A stretch of 5,551 nt of DNA from Pseudomonadota bacterium (GTDB lineage: Bacteria; Myxococcota_A; Bradymonadia; UBA4248): contig WQTY01000169.1 in the NCBI GenBank assembly GCA_009786045.1, positions 1 through 5,551 on the forward strand, given 5' to 3'. Below are positions 1 through 5,551 of the stretch, piece by piece; position 1 is the first letter of the stretch, and each line of letters opens with the position of its first letter. The position numbers and the translations under genes are program-made. The notes beneath the pieces were generated by a model that did not search any database, was not told the origin of the DNA, and was given only the letters and a program-made list of their open reading frames with translations.

Positions 1-608
1 GTTCGTTTATTGTTGCAACATCGCATCAGCAGCGCATGCAGGAAATCAACGGGCGGCTGCATAGCGTCGAGCAGGCGGTGAATCGCATGGTGCGCGACTT
101 GTCGACGGCGTTTATGACGGTGCACGGGATGGATGAATCGCAGCTGGAAGTGCGTTATCGTACGGGTTTTGTGGGTACCAGGGACAGGATTGATTTTACG
201 AGTATGGGTTATGTTCGCAAGTTTCGCGACGAGAAGGTGGGGGATCAGAGCGAGATTTCGTATTTTGTCAGGCGCATTCGCGGGGATGATGGCGCGCTTG
301 AGAATTATCTTGTTCGTCGTGAGCAGGCGCCGATCAATGATGATTTTACGCGCGGCGGGACGATATTGCCGCTTTTGGATCGCGTGTTGAGTTTTCGGTT
401 ATCGTATTGGGATGATTTGAGGGCGGACAGGACGGTTGGGAATGATGGCTGGGTGGATGAGTGGGATACGGAGAGTACGTATTTCAGGGATCGGCTGCCG
501 AGCCGGGTGAGGATTGAGATAGAGATTGAGGACCCGCTTGGCAGCAATGTGCCGATGCTCATTTCGACGCAGGCACGGATTCACCTTACGGAGAGGCTGG
601 ATTTTTAG
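1..608 (+). CDS. gspJ: Type II secretion minor pseudopilin GspJ, 5'-truncated by the window edge
   Basis: The reading frame is open from base 3 at the window edge to a TAG at 606-608, giving 201 visible residues. The ATG at 36 is internal, because the codons before it (SFIVATSHQQR) continue the helix that follows the prepilin transmembrane segment in GspJ. Only the leader, cleavage site and N-terminal hydrophobic helix, roughly 30 residues, appear to be missing. Family landmarks in order are a helix ending NRMVRDLSTAF, the core FTSMGYVRKFRDEKVGDQSE followed by ISYFVRR, then LVRREQAP, the stretch LLDRVLSFRLSYWDD with WVDEWDTES after it, and a closing strand RVRIEIEIEDP. GspJ is a minor pseudopilin that joins GspI and GspK at the tip of the periplasmic pseudopilus. 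That role is family knowledge. gspK follows after 3 nt, which supports the call. The coding strand is unusually G-rich and C-poor. The main uncertainty is the missing 5' end. Confidence 0.9.
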   Translation, partial: SFIVATSHQQRMQEINGRLHSVEQAVNRMVRDLSTAFMTVHGMDESQLEVRYRTGFVGTRDRIDFTSMGYVRKFRDEKVGDQSEISYFVRRIRGDDGALENYLVRREQAPINDDFTRGGTILPLLDRVLSFRLSYWDDLRADRTVGNDGWVDEWDTESTYFRDRLPSRVRIEIEIEDPLGSNVPMLISTQARIHLTERLDF

Positions 609-611
609 GTT

Positions 612-2084
612 ATGACGACGTTGCAAGGGCGCTTTCGGGTATGGGTGCGGCTCTGCTTTCGATTTTGGCAGGGGCTTGATGGGTCGATTGTCCGTGGTGC
701 GGGCCGTCCGACGCGTCGGGGTGTAGCGCTTTTGCTCGTGCTGACCTATGTGGCGGTCATGAGTGCGACGGTGTTGTCTGGTTTTATGAACAGCCAGGTG
801 AGTTATTCGATTGCGTCCAATGTGCGGGATGATCTGAAAGCCTATTACAAGGCGCACAGTGCGATGAATCTTGGGCGTCTCATGCTGGAGTATCAGTATG
901 ATTTGATGGAGGACGAGATTTATGGTCCGCAGCTGAAGCGGTCGAACTTTCAGATGTACCAGATTCTCGATCTTCTGATGGCGCCGTTTAAGTCAGGTAT
1001 CATTTCGGTCGACGTGCCTCTCGCGAATCATACGATTGCGAGTTTCAACCTGAGGGATGCGGGTGTCGATGCGATGGGGGAGGATTCGGGTGATTTTTAT
1101 GTGCGGGTGTTTCCAGAGGATGGCAAGCTCAATCTGAACAGGTTTGCCACTGGAGTGGTTCAGAGTAACCTTTACGAATTTTGCATGCTTTTTGCCAACA
1201 GGGCGTACGACGACCTCTTCAGCGTTCGTTCCGGCAGGCGCGGCCGGCTGTCGAGGATGGAGCTGCTGGCTGCGATGATCGACTGGGTGGATGCCGACAG
1301 TGAGAAGACGTATATTACTGACAATTGCGTGCTGGAGGAATCGAGCGGGGATGAATCGAGTCTTTATGTGGATCAGCGCAAGCGGTACTGGGTCAAGAAT
1401 GCGAAGCTGACGACGCTAGATGAGCTGTATCAGGTGGCGGGTTTTGGGGATGACATGATGGCGGCTTTTGGGGAGTCGCTGACAGTGTATCCGGTGGACA
1501 AGATCAATGTGAATCTTGCCTCTGCCAAGGTGCTGTTTGCGGCGCTGTGCAAGGCTGTGAGTGTAGAGGGCAGCAGCAGCGGGATGGAGGACAGGATCTG
1601 GGCCTGTGCGGATCCGAGAGTTGGCCATCAGCTTTTTGTTCTTGCGATGGCGCTGGAGGGCTATCAGCAGTTTGTCTCTAATCCGATGAATTTGTTGTAT
1701 CTCTATACGGTGGAGAATGAGACGTCGGTGATTCCCGGGGTTGTGCCGGTTGGCACAGTGGTTCCGTTCAGGGATGTGTCTGTGTTTTACAGGGTCACGC
1801 GGGCGATGATTGAAGATTCGACTTTGATTCCGAGATTTTTGCTTTATTCGCCGACGGCCTATACGATGCTGGGCGAAGGGATGCTGGGGATTACCTCGTC
1901 TTCGCTTGGTCTTTCGAACTTGACGTTTAACACGAGTCAATTATACACAACCATCACAACGGAGAGTCCCAGGATATTTCGGGTTGTGGCAGTAGGTGAG
2001 TATGGTGGGACGCGGCGTACGCTTTCTGCGGTAATTGATTTTAATCGAACAGGCGGCAGGTTTCTTTACTGGCGCGGGCAATAG
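612..2084 (+). CDS. gspK: Type II secretion tip pseudopilin GspK
   Basis: This 490-residue protein matches GspK, the large minor pseudopilin at the pseudopilus tip. The prepilin signature is RRG at residues 35-37 followed by VALLLVLTYVAVMSATVL, so prepilin peptidase should cut after Gly37. The usual Glu at +5 is Leu, as is normal for GspK. Further landmarks are DDLKAYYKAHSAMN after the helix, FPEDGKLNLN (167-176), the acidic DWVDAD (224-229), KNAKLTTLDELYQVAGF (262 onward), KINVN (297-301), and a C-terminal strand region ending RFLYWRGQ. Canonical proteobacterial GspK is about 300-330 residues, so this one is large; the extra length seems to lie mainly after KINVN. The ATG at 612 gives a long, Arg- and aromatic-rich leader of 37 residues. 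A GTG at 645 is an in-frame alternative with a 26-residue leader. No good Shine-Dalgarno precedes 612 (only AGG at 607-609, too close), so translation is probably coupled to gspJ, 3 nt upstream. Confidence 0.93.
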   Translation: MTTLQGRFRVWVRLCFRFWQGLDGSIVRGAGRPTRRGVALLLVLTYVAVMSATVLSGFMNSQVSYSIASNVRDDLKAYYKAHSAMNLGRLMLEYQYDLMEDEIYGPQLKRSNFQMYQILDLLMAPFKSGIISVDVPLANHTIASFNLRDAGVDAMGEDSGDFYVRVFPEDGKLNLNRFATGVVQSNLYEFCMLFANRAYDDLFSVRSGRRGRLSRMELLAAMIDWVDADSEKTYITDNCVLEESSGDESSLYVDQRKRYWVKNAKLTTLDELYQVAGFGDDMMAAFGESLTVYPVDKINVNLASAKVLFAALCKAVSVEGSSSGMEDRIWACADPRVGHQLFVLAMALEGYQQFVSNPMNLLYLYTVENETSVIPGVVPVGTVVPFRDVSVFYRVTRAMIEDSTLIPRFLLYSPTAYTMLGEGMLGITSSSLGLSNLTFNTSQLYTTITTESPRIFRVVAVGEYGGTRRTLSAVIDFNRTGGRFLYWRGQ

Positions 2085-2090
2085 CGGCAT

Positions 2091-3737
2091 ATGGGGCATC
2101 GAACGATAGGCATAGACATTGGCACGACGGCAGTTCGTGCTGCGGTTTGCAGCGTTGACGGGAAGCGCGTTGAGGTGGAACGCATGCTTTCGGAGCCGAT
2201 TTTTTGCGACGAGGGCGGTTGGGAGGCGAGCCTCAGGCGTATTTCTGCAGCGTGTTTCCAGGACAAGAGCAAGGCATTTGATGCCATTGGTGTGACATTG
2301 GATCCAGCCTCGACGCTGTCGACGACTCGTGTCTTGCCATTTAGCGATCCTCGCGTTGTGGAGCAGGTTCTTGAGCAGAGTCTTACGGATATCTGGAAGA
2401 TCACGCCCGATTCGCAGCTGGCCTTTTCTGTGGGGGGAGCTGCCAAGTCGCTGACGGAGGACGACGGTACCGGCTACGAAGTTCATGTGATTCATTATTC
2501 ACGGCAGGAAATGCGCGACCGGATAGCGGAGCTCAAGCTGCGCCGGCTGGATCCGCATGTCATGATGCCTGCGCTGTATGCTTTGCCTCAGGTCATTTCA
2601 ACGTTGTTTGACCCTGCCGTCGAAACGTGGGCGATTATCGACATCGGTGCGACGCGGATGAGCATGTCTGTCATTCATCGTGGCAAGGTGTGCCTGTCGC
2701 GGGCTTTTAAGTTGGGCGGGCAGCTGTTTGACGAAGCGATAGCCCGGGCTTTGGATGTATCAGAGGCTGAGGCGGAGAGCTTTAAGCGGCATTCTGCTTT
2801 TTTGGCGCCTCCTGGTTTAGAGTACGATTTTTGGGTGACACTCAGTAAGCGCGGCGACACCAAAGCCAAAGAAGTCGATGCCCGAAGGCTTGCACAGGTG
2901 TGTGCGCATGCGGGTGGAATGCTTGTGTCGCCGATTCGCCAGACATTGGCGAGTTTTGTTGCAAAACATCGCATTGAGCCGGAGAGGATCTACCTTACGG
3001 GGGGCGGGGCGAAGCTGGTAGGCCTGCCAGAGTGGCTGTCTTCGCAGGTTGGCCTGGATTGCGAATATGCGTTGCCGCTGCGTCAGACCAGTCTCCTTCA
3101 TCACGAAGATTTCTCTTTGGATGCCGTTTGCCTTGCGTGCGTGGCAGCGGACAATATTGATGCGAAGTGCCCACTGAACCTGCGCTCGGGTGCCATGGTG
3201 CACAAAGGAAGTCTCGAATACCTCAAAGATAATAAGTGGCTCATTGCTTCTGTGTTTCTTGCGCTCATCTTTGCCCTGGTTTTCATGCTGTCGACAAAGA
3301 TGAGTGCTGTTCAGATGGAACACGACAGGCTCAAGGCAACCCTTGAGGAAGCCACGCAGAAGGTTTTTGGAAAGCCGCTTTTGTCGTATCAGCAGATATC
3401 CAGAGAGATTGCCGAGAGTCAGGGATTCAGCTTTATCCCTGAGAGAACTGCTTTTACACATTTTGTCTGGCTATCGAATAAGGTCAACGACAACTTATCG
3501 GATGTCGAGATGGATCTCAATGCACTGGATATCGATTCACAGCGCAAGATTGTGACAATTCGCGGCGAGATAGCGGGCGATGATGGTCTGCCAAGGTTCA
3601 TGCAGCTCCTTGAGCAGTATGACTGCTTTCCCGATGAAATTCAGGAACCCAAGACTCAAATGGTCAGGGATCGGTATTCTTTTACGCTGAGAATCGAGGC
3701 GAATCATTGCATCACAAGAGGGTCCGATGATGACTAG
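2091..3737 (+). CDS. gspL: Type II secretion inner-membrane platform protein GspL, PilM-like actin fold
   Basis: This 548-residue protein has the GspL layout: a cytoplasmic actin-like domain (about 1-380), one transmembrane helix (about 383-401, WLIASVFLALIFALVFMLS) and a periplasmic domain (402-548). The actin fold keeps PilM-like nucleotide motifs: IGIDIGTT near residue 6, IIDIGAT at 182-188 followed by FKLGGQLFDEAI, and LTGGGAKLVGLP from 302. The periplasmic part starts with a likely coiled coil (MEHDRLKATLEEATQKVFGK) and ends in a ferredoxin-like domain with DCFPDEI and a final EANHC. Family knowledge: GspL binds the secretion ATPase GspE through its cytoplasmic domain and GspM through its membrane and periplasmic parts. 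The ATG at 2091 is 6 nt after gspK and puts the first actin strand at the normal distance from the N terminus, although no clear Shine-Dalgarno is visible. The 3' end overlaps gspM by 11 nt. A type IV pilus PilM is ruled out by the fused membrane and periplasmic part and by the neighbours. Confidence 0.93.
   Translation: MGHRTIGIDIGTTAVRAAVCSVDGKRVEVERMLSEPIFCDEGGWEASLRRISAACFQDKSKAFDAIGVTLDPASTLSTTRVLPFSDPRVVEQVLEQSLTDIWKITPDSQLAFSVGGAAKSLTEDDGTGYEVHVIHYSRQEMRDRIAELKLRRLDPHVMMPALYALPQVISTLFDPAVETWAIIDIGATRMSMSVIHRGKVCLSRAFKLGGQLFDEAIARALDVSEAEAESFKRHSAFLAPPGLEYDFWVTLSKRGDTKAKEVDARRLAQVCAHAGGMLVSPIRQTLASFVAKHRIEPERIYLTGGGAKLVGLPEWLSSQVGLDCEYALPLRQTSLLHHEDFSLDAVCLACVAADNIDAKCPLNLRSGAMVHKGSLEYLKDNKWLIASVFLALIFALVFMLSTKMSAVQMEHDRLKATLEEATQKVFGKPLLSYQQISREIAESQGFSFIPERTAFTHFVWLSNKVNDNLSDVEMDLNALDIDSQRKIVTIRGEIAGDDGLPRFMQLLEQYDCFPDEIQEPKTQMVRDRYSFTLRIEANHCITRGSDDD
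3716..3722 (+). promoter_or_regulatory. Shine-Dalgarno for gspM, inside the end of gspL
   Basis: AAGAGGG lies within the last codons of gspL. It is 4 nt before the ATG at 3727 and 7 nt before the ATG at 3730. The spacing favours the second ATG, so GspM may start one residue later (MTRSEF rather than MMTRSEF). It is the best ribosome site among the four junctions in the window. Confidence 0.6.
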
Positions 3738-4311
3738 ATCCGAATTTATCCAGAAAATCGGCGAATTTTGGAAAGGCCGTCAGCCTCGGGAAAGGGCTTT
3801 TTTCGTGGGTGCGGTGGCGGTGGTGATGATTTTGGTGGGATACACCATCGTGAATACGGCTCTTACCAATATAGAGAAAACAGTCAACGCGACCAAAGAG
3901 TTCCGAAGGGCACTGGATTTTGTTGCCGACAACCAGGCCGTGTATATCCAAAATCGGAAGGCAAAAGCCGAGATGCGCGAAAAGCTCCTCTCTGCAGATA
4001 CCAGAATTGCCACCAAACTGTCGGCCATGGCCAGTGCCCTTGGTTTTGAAGTGACGGTTACACCCAAAGATCCTCACAAGACATCCGACGATTCGGGGGC
4101 CGAAGCGCAGGAGATCGAAATCCAGCTTAAGAATGTCGACTATAATAAATTTCTTGAATACATAGTGCAGATCAACAATCTTGATACGCCCATCTATATT
4201 CGTCACCTGAACATGAACCGCACGAGCAATAATTCCGGTACCGAAACAAAGATGACGGTTTCACTGACGCTCATCTCCTATCGACTCAGGGAACAGCCAA
4301 ATGCAACGTAA
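3727..4311 (+). CDS. gspM: Type II secretion inner-membrane protein GspM
   Basis: This is a 194-residue bitopic protein: a short cytoplasmic N terminus with FWKGRQPRERAFF (residues 14-26), one hydrophobic helix at about 24-43 (FFVGAVAVVMILVGYTIVN), then a periplasmic domain that begins with a helical, probably coiled-coil stretch (about 44-110) and ends in alternating beta strands (QEIEIQLKNVDYNKFLEYI, then KMTVSLTLISYRL). The 'W...RER' motif before the membrane helix is typical of GspM, as is the PilO-like helix-plus-ferredoxin layout. Family knowledge: GspM pairs with GspL in the inner-membrane platform and stabilises it. The gene overlaps gspL by 11 nt at its start and gspN by 11 nt at its end. 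ATGs at 3727 and 3730 are both possible starts; the ribosome site at 3716-3722 suits 3730 slightly better. Sequence conservation in this family is low, so the call rests on topology, the RER motif and position between gspL and gspN. Confidence 0.85.
   Translation: MMTRSEFIQKIGEFWKGRQPRERAFFVGAVAVVMILVGYTIVNTALTNIEKTVNATKEFRRALDFVADNQAVYIQNRKAKAEMREKLLSADTRIATKLSAMASALGFEVTVTPKDPHKTSDDSGAEAQEIEIQLKNVDYNKFLEYIVQINNLDTPIYIRHLNMNRTSNNSGTETKMTVSLTLISYRLREQPNAT
4288..4292 (+). promoter_or_regulatory. Shine-Dalgarno for gspN, inside the end of gspM
   Basis: AGGGA is 8 nt before the ATG at 4301. It supports 4301 as the start of gspN over the next in-frame ATG at 4319, which would remove the positively charged MQRK preceding the membrane helix. 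Confidence 0.5.
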
Positions 4312-5551
4312 GCTCTTGATGGGTTTGGCCCTCACAGGGCTTGGCATCATCGTCTTTGTCGTCGCCGTCATTCTGATGTTTCCTACCGATGCGCTGCGTC
4401 ATTTTGTCGAGGAGACGGCCGAGAAACAGCTCAAATATGAGCAGAGCGTCAGGATCGAAGACATACGGATTACGCCATTTCTGACAGCGAGGATGAAAAA
4501 TTTTCGCATGATGCCACGGTATGTGGAACCGGAAGATGGCAGCCTCACCACCGAAGGCGGCATGTACGCGGGTTTTTACTGTGCACCAGGTGTTGATGTT
4601 TCCCCGTTTATCGTCGACGAGGTTTTGCTTAATCCTTCGTTATTTTCTCTTCTTCGAGGCAAGCCCTCAGGTAGCTTTACCGTGGTCATGCGCGAGGGTG
4701 TGCTGGGAGGCAATGCCAGCTTTTCCAAGGAGCAGGTTGTGATAGAGGCAAAGGCCAGGGATATCGCGCTCAACGAATTTGCGCTCCTCAGCAACATGAC
4801 CAGAGCTCAGTTTTTTGGTACGCTTGGTTTTGAGACACGCGTTGTGATGCAAAACTCGGATATTTCGGAGATGTCGCTCGAACTCGTGGCTCAGAATACG
4901 GCTTTGTGTCCAAAACGCATGGCAGTCAACATGGGTGGCGTGCCCTTTATCGAACTCCCCTTTACGGTGTTTGGCGATATCAAAGCCGATCTGGCGATTG
5001 AGGATGGGAAGCTTCTGGTTCGTTCGCTCACGTCGGAAGGTCCCGACATCAAAGTGGATGTCAAGGGCGACATTACATTGAGGTCAAGGCGGAGTTCGGA
5101 GGTGCGCTTTAATCTCGACATTACGATTCTGCCATCGCAAGCCTGGCTTGATGATAATGGCATGGGGATGATTTACCAGATTTGCCGCCGTCAGGATGAT
5201 GGATCGATTGATCTGAGGCTTCGCGGTGTGTCGTCGAGGCTCAGGAAAGACTGCGGCACCCCCATTGCGGTGCCGGGTATGCCCGCTGCAAGGCCTGCAC
5301 CGCCTGCGAGACCCGAGGCTCAGCGCCCCATACAGGCGCAGCCTGCGTCTCAGGCAGATCTGCCCGACACACCACCGCCACCGCCATCCAATCCCCCTCC
5401 CCCGCAGGTTCAGAGGAATCAGGACAACCCTCCTCAGGGAAATCAGGGCAATTCGCGCCGCCCCAGCAGCGGTGACTTCGAACGATCGAGCCGCGGCGCC
5501 ATCCCGAATGTGGCGGGCACGCCTATAGGCAACGATGCTGTCAACGCTCGC
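4301..5551 (+). CDS. gspN: Type II secretion protein GspN, AsmA-like type, 3' end outside the window
   Basis: Translating from the ATG at 4301 gives 417 codons without a stop up to the last base, so the gene continues beyond the window. The product starts MQRK, then a membrane helix at about 5-27, then FPTDALRHFV, which fits the 'YPxxAL' start of the deltaproteobacterial/Leptospira type of GspN. A beta-rich periplasmic domain follows (about 45-315), including VRIEDIRITPFLTARMKNF, LPFTVFGDIKADLAIEDG, and a last strand near residue 304 (IDLRLRGVSSRL), a pattern like AsmA-type proteins. Cysteines are at 94, 203, 295 and 318. From residue 319 the protein becomes a proline/glutamine-rich tail. The role of GspN is poorly defined; it is an accessory inner-membrane component in some T2SS operons. 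The start overlaps gspM by 11 nt. The N-terminal and core assignment is firm in this context. What follows the tail cannot be seen. Confidence 0.82.
   Translation, partial: MQRKLLMGLALTGLGIIVFVVAVILMFPTDALRHFVEETAEKQLKYEQSVRIEDIRITPFLTARMKNFRMMPRYVEPEDGSLTTEGGMYAGFYCAPGVDVSPFIVDEVLLNPSLFSLLRGKPSGSFTVVMREGVLGGNASFSKEQVVIEAKARDIALNEFALLSNMTRAQFFGTLGFETRVVMQNSDISEMSLELVAQNTALCPKRMAVNMGGVPFIELPFTVFGDIKADLAIEDGKLLVRSLTSEGPDIKVDVKGDITLRSRRSSEVRFNLDITILPSQAWLDDNGMGMIYQICRRQDDGSIDLRLRGVSSRLRKDCGTPIAVPGMPAARPAPPARPEAQRPIQAQPASQADLPDTPPPPPSNPPPPQVQRNQDNPPQGNQGNSRRPSSGDFERSSRGAIPNVAGTPIGNDAVNAR
5255..5551 (+). other. Proline/glutamine-rich low-complexity tail of GspN
   Basis: This segment encodes GspN residues 319-417. 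I count 24 Pro and 9 Gln in 99 residues, with runs of five and four prolines around TPPPPPSNPPPPQ, a single aromatic residue (Phe) and no Cys. It should be disordered and extended in the periplasm. The DNA changes with it: C outnumbers G by about two to one in 5281-5400. The frame stays open and the reading is in phase with the GspN core, so this is not a frameshift artefact visible from within the window. The last 20 or so residues (RGAIPNVAGTPIGNDA) are less proline-rich and may begin another segment. Confidence 0.8.

Noticed and set aside
36..38. ATG at 36 as the true start of gspJ
   Set aside because: The frame is open to the window edge and the codons before it fit the post-membrane helix of GspJ. 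A start here would lack the prepilin leader and membrane segment.
513..530. Short repeat of ATTGAGATAGAGATTGAG
   Set aside because: It encodes an IEIEIE beta strand of GspJ at the expected place, so it reflects protein sequence rather than a DNA repeat element.
609..2090. Possible promoters or terminators at the gspJ-gspK and gspK-gspL junctions
   Set aside because: The gaps are 3 and 6 nt with no hairpin or T-run and no promoter-like boxes I could defend; the genes are best read as one transcript.
399..2495. Long minus-strand open frames (399-857, 1416-1940, 1941-2495) lying opposite gspJ, gspK and gspL
   Set aside because: Their translations are rich in Arg, His, Asn and Pro without family motifs, and they lie wholly opposite well-supported genes. 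They are explained by the C-poor, G/T-rich coding strand, which removes stop codons from the complement.
2958..2974. GTTGCAAAACATCGCAT resembling GTTGCAACATCGCAT near base 13
   Set aside because: Two similar short strings inside unrelated coding frames (gspJ and gspL) with no other shared flank; chance is the simplest reading.
5226..5528. Plus-strand open frame of 100 residues in another phase over the gspN tail
   Set aside because: It is Arg/Pro-rich low complexity from the C-rich DNA of the tail. The gspN frame runs through it uninterrupted, so it is a shadow.

Overview
The window is a tightly packed stretch of a type II secretion system (T2SS) operon, read entirely on the + strand in the order gspJ (5' end cut off), gspK, gspL, gspM, gspN (3' end cut off). 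Every gene is recognisable from family motifs and gene order. No RNA gene, mobile element, CRISPR array, internal promoter or terminator was seen. The spacers are 3 nt (J-K) and 6 nt (K-L), and the L-M and M-N junctions each overlap by 11 nt, so there is no intergenic stretch of any length.

The proteins resemble the deltaproteobacterial (Myxococcota/Geobacter-like) form of the T2SS more than the enterobacterial form. GspJ has the 'FTS...DQSEISYFVRR' core seen in that group. GspL has an intact PilM-like actin fold with a CF...C periplasmic end. GspN is the AsmA-like FPTDAL type rather than the short enterobacterial one. G+C was about 51-52% in two segments counted by hand, lower than typical myxobacteria, so the lineage cannot be named. 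A deltaproteobacterial-grade Gram-negative is the most that can be supported.

Region by region: 1-608 is the minor pseudopilin GspJ without its prepilin leader. 612-2084 is GspK, the large tip pseudopilin. 2091-3737 is GspL, a cytoplasmic actin-like domain plus one membrane helix and a periplasmic domain. 3727-4311 is GspM, a bitopic partner of GspL. 4301-5551 is GspN, an inner-membrane-anchored periplasmic protein that passes into a long proline/glutamine-rich tail and leaves the window still open.

Together J and K would cap the pseudopilus, while L, M and probably N form the inner-membrane platform linking the cytoplasmic ATPase (GspE, not in the window) to the periplasm. The system itself is known. 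The points worth a second look are the proline-rich GspN tail, a strong change of strand composition along the operon, the long leader and large size of GspK, the intact actin motifs in GspL, and the two 11-nt gene overlaps.
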